Source of the DNA: UBA877 sp034436335 | GTDB taxonomy: Bacteria > Chloroflexota > Anaerolineae > Anaerolineales > Villigracilaceae | Direction: 5' to 3' | Assembly (NCBI GenBank): GCA_034436335.1 | Contig: DAOTVO010000037.1 | Coordinates: 62,001-126,000 of the forward strand | Length of the DNA stretch: 64,000 bases | Shown here: positions 39,029-46,763 of the stretch, in pieces | How the letters are laid out: every line of letters starts with the position of its first letter | Position numbering within the stretch: the first letter of the stretch is position 1 | The notes under the pieces: generated by a model | What the model was told of the DNA's origin: nothing | Seen by the model: only the letters and a program-made list of their open reading frames with translations | Databases searched by the model: none | Position numbers and translations under genes: made by a program

Positions 39029-39847
39029 CTATTCCTCCTTTGAAATCAACGTATCGAGCAGGTCAAGCGCCTTCTCGGCCTTCTTGCTCTCCAGCACACT
39101 CTTCAGCGCCTTGCGCGTCCCCGGCTTCAGCCCGGAAATCTGCGGCAGCATCTCGACCACATCGGCGGGATACTCGGCATCCACCGCCTTGGTGTCGCCG
39201 AACTTGACGTTGACCAGTTTCTCGCGCGTGACGACAAACCCGCCGCCGCCGACCACGATTCCGGCAATCATCACCAGGAGGATGACATTGCCCCAATTGA
39301 CCGGCTTCTTGCCCAAGACGGTCTGCTCGTAGTGTGCGGCGTAATCCACCAGATTGGGATCATCCACGACGACTTCATTACACCCACTGACCGCCGCGGC
39401 TGCCGGAGCGGATTCCGTTGCCGGAGCCGCCGGTTCGTTCCCCGCCGCGGCCTGTCCGCCGGACCCCGAGCCGATCGCCACCCCCAGCGCCTCCGCGTAG
39501 ACCTGAGCGCGCGCTTCCAAATCGTTGACGTGGCACTGCTGGCAGGAGGCCTTGATATCCTCCAGCGGCGGCACCATGCCCGTGTGCGCGGCCGCCTTGT
39601 CGGTGGCCTGCTGGTTACCGGCATGGCAGATGTAGCAGAAATCGCCAAAAGCGTGCGACTTATGCCAGGCACTGCCGTCGTTGTTGACCGGCATCTGTCC
39701 TTGCACCTCGTGGCAGTTCTTACAGGACGAAGCCTGCGAACCACACTGGGCATTGGCGGGTTGGGCGCTCATCAGCGCCAGGGCGCTGACCGCCACCAAA
39801 ACCAGTCCCAGCGACACAAACCAAAAAGTCAAACGTTTGAATTGCAT
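39029..39847 (-). CDS. Triheme cytochrome c with membrane anchor and cytosolic tail
   Basis: A protein of 272 residues. The signal region is at 5-33 (cleavage near ANA-Q). Hemes are bound at CKNCH (42-46), CYICH (71-75) and CQQCH (102-106). A low-complexity Ala/Pro/Ser linker follows, then a helix near 188-207 (VILLVMIAGIVVGGGGFVV), and a tail of about 65 residues rich in charged helices (KSVLESKKAEKALDLLDTLI). It is the first structural gene of the operon and probably the periplasmic electron partner of the molybdoenzyme. Confidence 0.88.
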   Translation of the reverse strand: MQFKRLTFWFVSLGLVLVAVSALALMSAQPANAQCGSQASSCKNCHEVQGQMPVNNDGSAWHKSHAFGDFCYICHAGNQQATDKAAAHTGMVPPLEDIKASCQQCHVNDLEARAQVYAEALGVAIGSGSGGQAAAGNEPAAPATESAPAAAAVSGCNEVVVDDPNLVDYAAHYEQTVLGKKPVNWGNVILLVMIAGIVVGGGGFVVTREKLVNVKFGDTKAVDAEYPADVVEMLPQISGLKPGTRKALKSVLESKKAEKALDLLDTLISKEE

Positions 39848-39870
39848 CCTCTTCCTCCAAGAGTGATTTT

Positions 39871-39970
39871 GTAGGACAGGCTTTCCAGCCTGTCGTAGTG
39901 CGGGCTTTTTAACCTGTCGTAGTGCAGGCTTTTTAGCCTGTCATGGACAAGCCAAAGGCTTGTCCTACGA
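39871..39970. repeat. 24-nt tandem repeat (three units plus a related palindrome)
   Basis: Units at 39871-39894, 39895-39918 and 39919-39942, of the form GTAGKRCRGGCTTTNNANCCTGTC, each a small hairpin. They are followed by GGACAAGCC-AAA-GGCTTGTCC-TACGA (39946-39970) that ends exactly at the ArsR stop codon. Confidence 0.9.
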
Positions 39971-40300
39971 TTACTCGGCAATCAAACTGGCGCGATACTG
40001 AATGCGGTCGCGCATGATGGCGCGTAAAATATCCAGCGCCTGAATGATGCGCTCATCCGTCAGCGCATACTGCACGCTCATCCCCTGGCGGGTGGCCGTC
40101 ACCAACCCGCGCTCGCGCAAGATTTTCAGGTGACGCGAAACGGTGGGCTGAGGCAAATCGAGTTGCTCGGTGAGTTCGCTCACATTGCACGGCTCGTTGG
40201 CCAGCGCGTAGAGCAGAATCAGGCGGGTCGAATCCGCCAGCGCCGAGCAGAAATCGGCGTGTAATTGCGTAATTTCCTGAATGAGGGTAGGGGAGAGCAT
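39971..40300 (-). CDS. ArsR/SmtB family transcriptional regulator
   Basis: A 109-residue winged-helix repressor: DSTRLILLYALANEPCNVSELTEQLDLPQPTVSRHLKILRERGLVTATRQGMSVQY, read here in pieces, is the classic ArsR helix-turn-helix. There are two cysteines, near 18 and 38; the second is in the position of the first Cys of ArsR's ELCVC motif, the second Cys of that motif being absent. Downstream lies the sulfur-type redox operon, so it may sense a sulfur species or metal. AAGG precedes the ATG by 6 nt. Confidence 0.92.
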   Translation of the reverse strand: MLSPTLIQEITQLHADFCSALADSTRLILLYALANEPCNVSELTEQLDLPQPTVSRHLKILRERGLVTATRQGMSVQYALTDERIIQALDILRAIMRDRIQYRASLIAE

Positions 40301-40309
40301 GAGTTACCT

Positions 40310-40341
40310 TATTCGGATAAGCGAATATACGATAATCGTAT
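40310..40341 (-). promoter_or_regulatory. ArsR-type operator: two adjacent palindromes
   Basis: TATTCG-N6-CGAATA (40310-40327) and ATACGAT-A-ATCGTAT (40327-40341) abut each other 9 nt before the ArsR start, with TATATT (40324-40329, minus strand) as a possible -10. Together they read as the likely binding site of the regulator. Confidence 0.7.
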
Positions 40342-40501
40342 CTTACTCTTATCTCTTACTCACCTATAGTGACATACATCACATTCACATGTGACACCCA
40401 TCACAAACAAGCAGCGATTGGAGCGCAGAGCAATTAACACTCATGCAGGCCGCAGCAGGCCTGCATAAGTTATGGAAACTTCACAATGTATCCAGAAGAG
40501 T

Positions 40502-41026
40502 TCAGGCGATCAGCGCCCCCTCAAGTCTTAACAGCCATTCTTTGGTTTTTACCCCCTCCCCCAAACCATATCCGCGCAATTTCCCGTCTGTCCCGATGAC
40601 GCGGTGACAAGGGATGACCAGGGGGATCGGATTGGTCGCTTCTGCTCGTCCAACAGCACGCGCCGCCTGGGGCTTGCCGATTTGTTCGGCAATTTCTTTA
40701 TAGGTGCGTGTCTCGCCATAGGGGATTTCACAGGTAGCGCGCAAGACCATCTGCTGAAAGGGGCGCAAGAGCGTCCAATCTATGTCCAGGGTGAAATGAC
40801 GACGTTTGCCGGCTAGGTACTCGCGCAATTCGGCGGCTGCCTGCGCCGTCCATCGTGGCGCATATTCGACCGGTCGTTTGAAGCGCCGTGACAGATAGGC
40901 TTCGAATTCGGCCTGGGATTTGCCCCATTCGATCGCCGCCAGTCCCGCATCCGAGGCGGCCAGCCACAGGTCGCCGAGGAGCGTGCCTTTGAGTTCGCCA
41001 GTGTAGAGAAAGGATTTGCCGGTCAT
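40502..41026 (-). CDS. ogt: Methylated-DNA--[protein]-cysteine S-methyltransferase
   Basis: Repairs O6-methylguanine by suicide transfer to its active-site Cys; 174 residues. PCHRVIG near residue 143 contains the acceptor Cys. Upstream are the helix-turn-helix part IPYGETRTYKEIAEQIGKPQAARAVGRA and the short N-domain (GDLWLAASDAGLAAIEWG). The start at 41026 has AAGGAG with 6 nt spacing; the ATG at 41029 is an alternative. The 201-nt spacer to the left holds only the ArsR operator region and a weak inverted TGCAGGC repeat near 40443-40465. Confidence 0.95.
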   Translation of the reverse strand: MTGKSFLYTGELKGTLLGDLWLAASDAGLAAIEWGKSQAEFEAYLSRRFKRPVEYAPRWTAQAAAELREYLAGKRRHFTLDIDWTLLRPFQQMVLRATCEIPYGETRTYKEIAEQIGKPQAARAVGRAEATNPIPLVIPCHRVIGTDGKLRGYGLGEGVKTKEWLLRLEGALIA

Positions 41027-41069
41027 CATATTCTCCTTCTTCGGGGACACCCCCCTGAATTCCAAGGTT

Positions 41070-42086
41070 TCAGCCGAGCAGAACCTCCAGATAGGCATCC
41101 ACCATCTTGTCCAGACCGAAAGCCTGCTCGGCGTGACGCCGCGCGGCAGAGCGAAAACGCAACGGATCGCGAAGAATCTCGGTCACAGCCTGCGCCAAAG
41201 CAGGGACGTCCGGCGGGTCGAGTTTCCATGGGTCGCCGCCATAAGACACCAGCCGACCGGCATCGCCGCTCACCAGTTCCGGCAGCGCTCCGGTCGCAAA
41301 GCCAGTCACCGGCAAGCCACATGCCAATGCCTCGATGACCGAATTCGGGCAGGGGGGGTTCGGTTCAGCAGAAAAATACACGTGCGCCGAGCGCGCCAGG
41401 AAGGGGATTCGCTCGCGCGGGACGACGCCCAGGAGGGTCAGCGGCACGCGGGCGCGGGCCTGCCATTCTTTTCGCTGAGTCTCGGTCACTTTGGCAGCCA
41501 CGACCACTTCCATTGGGAAGCCATGTTCGAAGTGCAAGAGTTCGGCCAGTTTCAGAGCATTCCCCAGCCCCACATCCTGCCCGCCGGCCAGGCTGCCCTC
41601 CACCAAGAGCATACGGAAGCGGTCGGTAGGCCGCTCATGCGAGCCATCCGGCGTATAGACGGATAAATCCACGGCGTTGTAAATGACCGTCCAGGGGATG
41701 CGCGTCGCCCCGTACCAATCTTCCCACCAGTCATGGACGAAGCGGCTCTGATAGACCACTCGATCGGCCAGGAAGCGGCGGATCGAAGCCAGGATGCGAT
41801 TGTTCACTTCCGAGCGCAGGAAATGCCGCAGGGACGTCCTGCGCCGCCGGTGAATCCAGTTCAAGCCATCAAGACGGTGAACGATGCGCACGCCGCGCTG
41901 CCGTGCCTGCCATAACGGGAACAGGCGTCGGGTCCCGGCGATGACCAGAACGGCGTCATAGGGACGGTCATCCAGGTCGTAACAGACCTCGATGCCGCGC
42001 CGAATCAGCCCGGCAGCCAGTTTTCCTTGAAAGGAGGCCGGCCCGCCCGCGCCGCTTAATTTGGGAACCAGACAAATGCGAGTCAC
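41070..42086 (-). CDS. Glycosyltransferase family 4 protein
   Basis: A 338-residue GT-B fold enzyme. An N-terminal Rossmann half (ICLVPKLSGAGGPASFQGKLAAGL) is followed by a C-terminal half with LLGVVPRERIPFLARSAHVYFSAEPNPPCPNSVIEALACGLPVTGFATGALPELV, the family-4 donor-binding signature, with E-x7-E around EALACGLP. Acceptor and donor are unknown. It stands apart from the main glycan cluster and is divergent from the HD gene. Confidence 0.92.
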   Translation of the reverse strand: MTRICLVPKLSGAGGPASFQGKLAAGLIRRGIEVCYDLDDRPYDAVLVIAGTRRLFPLWQARQRGVRIVHRLDGLNWIHRRRRTSLRHFLRSEVNNRILASIRRFLADRVVYQSRFVHDWWEDWYGATRIPWTVIYNAVDLSVYTPDGSHERPTDRFRMLLVEGSLAGGQDVGLGNALKLAELLHFEHGFPMEVVVAAKVTETQRKEWQARARVPLTLLGVVPRERIPFLARSAHVYFSAEPNPPCPNSVIEALACGLPVTGFATGALPELVSGDAGRLVSYGGDPWKLDPPDVPALAQAVTEILRDPLRFRSAARRHAEQAFGLDKMVDAYLEVLLG

Positions 42087-42209
42087 TTTTCACAATCCCG
42101 ACAGAGTTGTCAGACATGCGTAGGGGAAACGTAGGGTAATCGTCAAGCACAATTTCAGACGCCGTGTTAATATATGACCAGAAGGCGATTTCTCTTCTCC
42201 TCCTTTTCA

Positions 42210-42238
42210 GAGAGCCGGGGTCGGCGTCCCCGGCTCTC
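42210..42238. repeat. Inverted repeat in a divergent promoter region
   Basis: GAGAGCCGGGG and CCCCGGCTCTC form a perfect 11-bp stem around TCGGCGT. It lies between divergent genes, without T-run, so it is a possible operator or repeat rather than a terminator. Confidence 0.5.
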
Positions 42239-42255
42239 GTGATTCTAACACATGT

Positions 42256-42261
42256 TATACT
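42256..42261 (+). promoter_or_regulatory. -10 box, probable leaderless promoter of the HD gene
   Basis: TATACT ends 8 nt before the ATG at 42270, and no Shine-Dalgarno is present between them. Confidence 0.45.
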
Positions 42262-42269
42262 CCGCTCCG

Positions 42270-42785
42270 ATGAGCCTCGCCGTCCGCCTTCTCTACCGCG
42301 CCCGTCAGTTTCGGCTGGCGCTTTTCGGCCCCTGGCCCTCTGTGCCGGAGGAAGCCCTCCGGCCCTATCTTTCCCCCGCCCTGATTGCCCTTTTCCGCCG
42401 CATGAGTCCGTCCGAGCAGGCGCACTCGCTGGCCGTCCTGAGGCGGCTGAAGGAGCAGGGACACAGCGACCCGGCGCTGCTCGCCGCAGCGTTGCTGCAC
42501 GATGTGGGCAAGTCGCTCTCGCCGCTCTCGGTTTTCGACCGCGTGCTGATTGTGCTGGGGAAACGCTTTGCACCACGCCTGGCCCGCCGCTGGGGAGAGG
42601 GCAAAGCGAGCGGACTGCGCCGCCCGTTCGTTGTCGCCGCTCACCACCCCGCCTGGGGTGCAGACCTGGCCGCCGCGGCAGGCGCTTCCCCGCGGACCTG
42701 CGACCTGATTCGCCGCCATCAGGATTTTTCCTCCCCTGATGACGCCCTGCTGACCGCCCTCCAGCGGGCGGACGATTTCGAGTAA
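42270..42785 (+). CDS. HD domain protein (small phosphohydrolase-like)
   Basis: A 171-residue protein. LLAAALLHDVGKSLSPLSVFDRV carries the HD metal pair (HDVGK near residue 76), with an upstream His in EQAHSLAVL and a later Asp/His in VVAAHHPAWGAD, consistent with an HD phosphohydrolase. The start ATG at 42270 is favoured by the TATACT 8 nt before it over an in-frame ATG at 42252 inside that box. Substrate unknown. It is followed by the GIY-YIG gene after 2 nt. Confidence 0.85.
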   Translation: MSLAVRLLYRARQFRLALFGPWPSVPEEALRPYLSPALIALFRRMSPSEQAHSLAVLRRLKEQGHSDPALLAAALLHDVGKSLSPLSVFDRVLIVLGKRFAPRLARRWGEGKASGLRRPFVVAAHHPAWGADLAAAAGASPRTCDLIRRHQDFSSPDDALLTALQRADDFE

Positions 42786-42787
42786 GT

Positions 42788-43027
42788 ATGGCCTTCTACT
42801 GCTACATCCTTGAATGTTCGGATGGGACGTATTACACCGGCTGGACGACCGATCCGGCGCGGCGCGTCCGTCAGCACAACGCCGGGCGCGGGGCGCGGTA
42901 CACGCGCAGCCGGCGCCCGGTGCGGCTGGTGTACGTGGAGGAACTGCCCGACCAGCGCTCGGCAATGAAACGCGAGAGGGCCATCAAGGCCCTCCCGCGC
43001 TCGCAGAAAGAGGAATTGTTCCGCTAG
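42788..43027 (+). CDS. GIY-YIG nuclease family protein (UPF0213/YhbQ type)
   Basis: A 79-residue single-domain GIY-YIG protein: YCYILECSDGTYYTGWTTDPARRVRQHNAGRGARYTRSRRP with the Y-x9-YTGW form, conserved Arg and His, and a Glu later (VEELPDQRSAMKRERAIK). The length fits the small YhbQ-like class, whose substrate is uncertain. It lies 2 nt after the HD gene, in the same transcript. Confidence 0.92.
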   Translation: MAFYCYILECSDGTYYTGWTTDPARRVRQHNAGRGARYTRSRRPVRLVYVEELPDQRSAMKRERAIKALPRSQKEELFR

Positions 43028-43053
43028 CGGCGGGATGAATCCCGCTTTATTTT

Positions 43054-43605
43054 TTATTCGGTAAACAACGGCAAATGACCGAGCGAGAGGACGTGATTCC
43101 AATGCTCGCGGTCGCCCTCCGTCAGGATCGCCGCTTCGCAAACTACCTCGGCCCCGGCCTTTTGCATAATCGTTTTCATCCCCTCCAAGGTCGAACCGGT
43201 GCTGATGACATCGTCCACCAGGACGACTCTTTTGCCCTTGACCATCTCCTGGTCTTTTTCATCCAGAATCAGCGTTTGCGGCTCGCCGGTGGTGATGGAG
43301 AGCGTCTCGGCGATGAGGGCCGCGCCCATGTAGGCCTTGTACGTCTTGCGCAGGACGATGTAGGGCTTGCCCGTCTCCACCGAGAGGGCATAAGCCAAGG
43401 GGATAGATTTGGCCTCGGCGGTCACGAACAGGTCATAGGTCACCGCCTGCAACTTTTCGGCCAAGGCTGCGGCAGCCGCCTGCACCAATTCGGTATCGCC
43501 GAGGATGTTCAAGACGGCGATGCGCAGGCCCGGCTTGACCTGAAAGAGCGGCAATTCACGCCGCACGCCGGCAATTTCAATCGAATAGGTTTCTCGCTTG
43601 GTCAT
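43054..43605 (-). CDS. Adenine phosphoribosyltransferase-like protein
   Basis: A 183-residue type I PRTase. KRVVLVDDVISTGSTLEGM near residue 134 is the PRPP-binding loop, and DLFVTAEAKSIPLAYALS is the upstream family segment shared with apt and xpt. Whether the base is adenine, xanthine or another is not decided. The start at 43605 has GGAG 7 nt upstream; longer in-frame reading adds a stretch opposite the DUF951 gene and is not family-like. It is convergent with the GIY-YIG gene. Confidence 0.9.
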   Translation of the reverse strand: MTKRETYSIEIAGVRRELPLFQVKPGLRIAVLNILGDTELVQAAAAALAEKLQAVTYDLFVTAEAKSIPLAYALSVETGKPYIVLRKTYKAYMGAALIAETLSITTGEPQTLILDEKDQEMVKGKRVVLVDDVISTGSTLEGMKTIMQKAGAEVVCEAAILTEGDREHWNHVLSLGHLPLFTE

Positions 43606-43656
43606 CTTTCGTCTCCAGGGCAAAGTTCGAGGATAGTTTATCATAATTTCCCGCAG

Positions 43657-43662
43657 TATAAT
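43657..43662 (+). promoter_or_regulatory. -10 box for DUF951/MGDG-synthase-like genes
   Basis: A perfect TATAAT 43 nt before the DUF951 ATG; a normal-length leader, in contrast to the leaderless examples. Confidence 0.4.
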
Positions 43663-43705
43663 TTCGCCGTCTACTTTCTCCCTTCTTGCGTCTCGTCCTC
43701 CTGCC

Positions 43706-43921
43706 ATGCTTCCCGACCTGCACCTGCACGACATTCTCCGCCTGCGCAAACCGCACCCCTGCGGCTCGTATGAATGGACCGTCACCCGCCTGGGCGCGGA
43801 TATCGGTCTGGAGTGCCGCGGCTGCGGTCGGCGCGTGTTGCTCACCCGCCGCGAACTGGCGCGGCGGGTGAAAGCCATTTTGCCCAAGGAGTCGGATGAA
43901 CCCACCCAACGCGGGGCGTAA
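43706..43921 (+). CDS. DUF951 family protein
   Basis: A 71-residue protein. LHDILRLRKPHPCGSYEWTVTRLGADIGLECRGCGRRVLLTRREL, read in pieces, matches the DUF951 pattern K-x-HPCG-x3-W then C-x2-CG. Three Cys and one His suggest a metal-binding ribbon. It overlaps the MGDG-synthase-like gene by 26 nt, so tight coupling is likely. Function unknown; it is widespread in Firmicutes and Chloroflexota. Confidence 0.92.
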   Translation: MLPDLHLHDILRLRKPHPCGSYEWTVTRLGADIGLECRGCGRRVLLTRRELARRVKAILPKESDEPTQRGA

Positions 43922-45041
43922 ACCCCACATCCTGTTTCTTTTTTCCGATACCGGCGGCGGTCACCGCGCCGCTGCGGATGCCATCATCGAGGCCCTCCAC
44001 CTGGAATTCGGCGATGTCCTGACGACCGAGATGGTGGATTTTCTCAAAGACTACGCTCCGCCGCCCTACAATCAACTGCCGCGTTTCTACCCGGAGATGG
44101 TCAAAGTGCCGGAACTGTGGGGCGTGGGCTTCAAAATCAGCGACGGCCGCCCGCAGGCGCGCCTCGTGACCTCGACTCTGTGGCCGGTGGTGCGGCAGGC
44201 GGCGCGGCGGCTGGTGCAGGAACACCCCGCCGACCTGCTGGTCAGCGTTCATCCGCTGGGCAATTCATTCTTTCTGAAAGCGCTTGGCCATAACCGCCCG
44301 CCCTTCGTCACCGTCGTCACCGATATGGTCACCACCCACGCCCTGTGGTACGACAAGCGCGCCGACCTGATCTTCGTCCCGACACGGCTGGCGCGTCAGC
44401 GCGCCCTGGAGTATCACATGCCGCCCGAAAAAGTGATTGTCGCCGGGCAGCCCATTTCCGACCGCTACACCCATCCCTGCCAGGATAAAGCCGCCCTGCG
44501 GCGCAGCCTCGGCTGGCCGGAGGAGAAGTTCACCGTCCTGATGGTCGGCGGCGGCGAGGGCATGGGCCCGCTGGCCGAGACAGCGCGGGCGGTGGATGAA
44601 TCGGGCCTCGATGTGACGCAGATCATCGTTGCCGGACGCAACAAAAAACTGAAGGCTTATCTGGAAAGCCTGACGTGGGAAAATCCGACCTTCATTTACG
44701 GCTTTAGCCAGCGCATGCCCGACTTCATGCGCGCCGCCGACGCCATCGTCACCAAGGCCGGGCCGGGGACGATCGCCGAGGCGCTGGCGGCCGGTTTGCC
44801 CATCATCCTCTACGCCCGCCTGCCGGGGCAGGAGGATGGGAATGTCTACTACGTTCAAGAGCGCGGCGTGGGCGTTTGGGCGCCAGAGCCGCCGCAAGTG
44901 GTGCGAACGCTGACGCGCTGGGTCTGCAAGCCGCATACCCGCGAGCAGGTGATCGCCAATTGTCGCGATGCGGCACGTCCACAAGCAGCGCGGCTCATCG
45001 CTCGCGCCTTGGGCACCAGGGTGGGGCTGAAAAGCCCGTAG
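43896..45041 (+). CDS. MGDG synthase-like glycosyltransferase
   Basis: A 381-residue GT28-type glycosyltransferase. HILFLFSDTGGGHRAAADAI near residue 10 is the N-terminal motif of the MGDG synthase/UgtP group. VVTDMVTTHALWYDKRADL and LMVGGGEGMGPL come next, and MRAADAIVTKAGPGTIAEALAAGLPIIL is the C-terminal donor site. It probably adds a sugar to diacylglycerol to make membrane glycolipid, acting at the cytoplasmic membrane face. Its start overlaps DUF951; its TAG stop is immediately followed by the TATAAT of tsaE. Confidence 0.9.
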   Translation: MNPPNAGRKPHILFLFSDTGGGHRAAADAIIEALHLEFGDVLTTEMVDFLKDYAPPPYNQLPRFYPEMVKVPELWGVGFKISDGRPQARLVTSTLWPVVRQAARRLVQEHPADLLVSVHPLGNSFFLKALGHNRPPFVTVVTDMVTTHALWYDKRADLIFVPTRLARQRALEYHMPPEKVIVAGQPISDRYTHPCQDKAALRRSLGWPEEKFTVLMVGGGEGMGPLAETARAVDESGLDVTQIIVAGRNKKLKAYLESLTWENPTFIYGFSQRMPDFMRAADAIVTKAGPGTIAEALAAGLPIILYARLPGQEDGNVYYVQERGVGVWAPEPPQVVRTLTRWVCKPHTREQVIANCRDAARPQAARLIARALGTRVGLKSP

Positions 45042-45047
45042 TATAAT
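45042..45047 (+). promoter_or_regulatory. -10 box, probable leaderless promoter of tsaE
   Basis: A perfect TATAAT abuts the preceding stop codon and ends 8 nt before the tsaE ATG; no Shine-Dalgarno lies between. Confidence 0.5.
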
Positions 45048-45055
45048 CCTCTCAC

Positions 45056-45553
45056 ATGCCCATTTTGGACGCCCACGCCTTCGAGTTTTTCAGCAAGTCG
45101 CCGGAGCAGACCCGCCGCCTGGGAATGCGCCTCGGCGCGCTCCTGTGTCCTGGCGACCTGGTCTGCCTGCAGGGCGACCTGGGCGCGGGCAAGACGACCC
45201 TCGTGCAAGGCGCGGCGCGCGGCTGGGGCGCGCTGGACGAAGTCTCCAGCCCGACCTTCGTGCTGGTCAACGCCTACCGCCGCGCCGACGGCGGTCAACT
45301 TTCCCACTTCGACGCCTACCGCGTCGAAAGCGCCGCCGAAGCGGAAGAACTCGACCTCGAAGCCTTGCTCGCCGCCGGGCCGCTCTTCATCGAGTGGCCG
45401 GAACGGGTCGAGTCCATTTTGCCCGCCGAGCGGCTGTGGGTGTTCCTCGAATATGAATCTGAAGAACACCGTGCCTTGCGCTTCACGGCAAAGGGCAAAC
45501 GCTACGAGACGCTGCTGGATGAATTGCGCCGAGCCGTCTATGGAGGCGACTGA
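45056..45553 (+). CDS. tsaE: tRNA threonylcarbamoyladenosine biosynthesis ATPase TsaE
   Basis: The P-loop ATPase partner of TsaB/TsaD in t6A37 formation; 165 residues. Walker A GDLGAGKTTL is near residue 40. SSPTFVLVNAY and LSHFDAYRVE follow, and LFIEWPER near 122 carries the conserved E-W-P. It overlaps tsaB by one base and stands with tsaB and rimI in one operon, a common layout. The start is fixed by the TATAAT just upstream. Confidence 0.95.
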   Translation: MPILDAHAFEFFSKSPEQTRRLGMRLGALLCPGDLVCLQGDLGAGKTTLVQGAARGWGALDEVSSPTFVLVNAYRRADGGQLSHFDAYRVESAAEAEELDLEALLAAGPLFIEWPERVESILPAERLWVFLEYESEEHRALRFTAKGKRYETLLDELRRAVYGGD

Positions 45554-46224
45554 TGCTGCTCGCCGTTGACACTTCCACCGCCCAACTCGGTCTGGCGCTC
45601 TACGACGGCACGCAGGTCATCGGCGAACTGACCTGGCAGGGACGCGCCCGCCACACGCAGGAACTCGCCCCGGCAGTGGCCGGATTGCTCGAACGAGTCG
45701 GGGCGAGGGGAGATGCGCTCCAGGCGCTGGGCGTGGCCCTCGGCCCTGGTTCGTTCACCAGTCTGCGCGTCGGACTGGCCTTCGTCAAGGGGCTGGCGCT
45801 GGCGCGGCGGCTCCCGCTGGTCGGCGTCCCGACCCTGGACGTAGTCGCCGCTGCCGTGCCGCTCGATCCCGCGCGGCGGCTGGTGGCTGTGTTGCAGGCC
45901 GGACGCGGGCGGCTGGCAGTGGTGTGGTATCAGGCTGCGGGAAACGGGTGGCAGGCCGAGGGTCCGGCTACCGTGACGACCGCCGACGAATTGGCGCATC
46001 AGATTAAACGGCCGGTCATCCTCTGCGGCGAATTGACTGCCGAAGAGCGTCGGCGCCTGGCGCGGCGGTACAAGAACGTCCGTCTCGCTTCGCCAGCGCA
46101 ATGCGTCCGCCGACCGGCGTTGCTGGCCGAGATAGCCTGGCGGCGCTGGCAGGCCGGTCAGGTCGATTCGGCGGCATCCCTCGCCCCGATTTACCTGCAT
46201 GTAGCCGGAGGGCCGCCCGCATGA
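45553..46224 (+). CDS. tsaB: tRNA threonylcarbamoyladenosine biosynthesis protein TsaB
   Basis: The ASKHA-fold partner of TsaD in t6A synthesis; 223 residues. LLAVDTSTAQLGLALYDG at the start, QELAPAVAGLLERVG, and ALGPGSFTSLRVGLAFVKGLA near residue 60 are the landmarks. The C-terminal half is shortened as usual for TsaB. tsaD is not in the window. It overlaps rimI by ATGA. Confidence 0.95.
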   Translation: MLLAVDTSTAQLGLALYDGTQVIGELTWQGRARHTQELAPAVAGLLERVGARGDALQALGVALGPGSFTSLRVGLAFVKGLALARRLPLVGVPTLDVVAAAVPLDPARRLVAVLQAGRGRLAVVWYQAAGNGWQAEGPATVTTADELAHQIKRPVILCGELTAEERRRLARRYKNVRLASPAQCVRRPALLAEIAWRRWQAGQVDSAASLAPIYLHVAGGPPA

Positions 46225-46685
46225 ACCTGAAAATCCGCCGCATGACTCTGGCAGATGTTCCGGCAGTTGCCGAAATTGACCGTCTGTCCTTCAGCCTGCC
46301 ATGGCCGGAGCGTTCGTTCCGCTACGAAGTGAGCCAAAACCCGGCGGCGCGGGCCTGGGTGGCCGAAGTGGAGGGGCGGGTGGCGGCCATGCTGGTGCTG
46401 TGGCTGATCCTGGACGAGGCGCACATTGCCACGATTGCCACACATCCGGACTTCCGTCGGCAGAAAATCGGCGAGCGGCTGCTGCTCCATGCCCTGGCCG
46501 CGGCGCGGGAGGAAGGGGTAGGGCGTGCCTTTCTCGAAGTGCGCGTCAGCAACCTGGCCGCTCAGGCGCTCTATAAAAAATACGGTTTTGTCGTGGACGG
46601 AATCCGCCCGCACTATTACAAGGACAACAATGAAGACGCCTTGCTGATGAGTCTGGATAGCCTGGATAGTCTGATAGTCGAATAG
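46221..46685 (+). CDS. rimI: Ribosomal protein S18 alanine N-acetyltransferase RimI
   Basis: A 154-residue GNAT enzyme that acetylates the N-terminus of S18. IRRMTLADVPAVAEIDRLSFSLPWPERSF at the start, THPDFRRQKIGERLL as the acetyl-CoA loop, and EVRVSNLAAQALYKKYGFVVDGIRPHYY complete the family. The catalytic Tyr/Glu are in place. The last residues (SLDSLDSLIVE) are encoded by a GGATAGTCTGGATAG-type repeat that continues into the spacer. Confidence 0.93.
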   Translation: MNLKIRRMTLADVPAVAEIDRLSFSLPWPERSFRYEVSQNPAARAWVAEVEGRVAAMLVLWLILDEAHIATIATHPDFRRQKIGERLLLHALAAAREEGVGRAFLEVRVSNLAAQALYKKYGFVVDGIRPHYYKDNNEDALLMSLDSLDSLIVE

Positions 46686-46763
46686 TCAAGAGTCGGATGG
46701 TCCAAACCTGCCAGCGTTCAAACTGCTAATCTGCAAACTTGTCAACCTGCAAACGGAGAAGTT

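Noticed and set aside
42210..42238. Rho-independent terminator
   Set aside because: A perfect stem but no T-run on either strand, and it lies between divergent genes.
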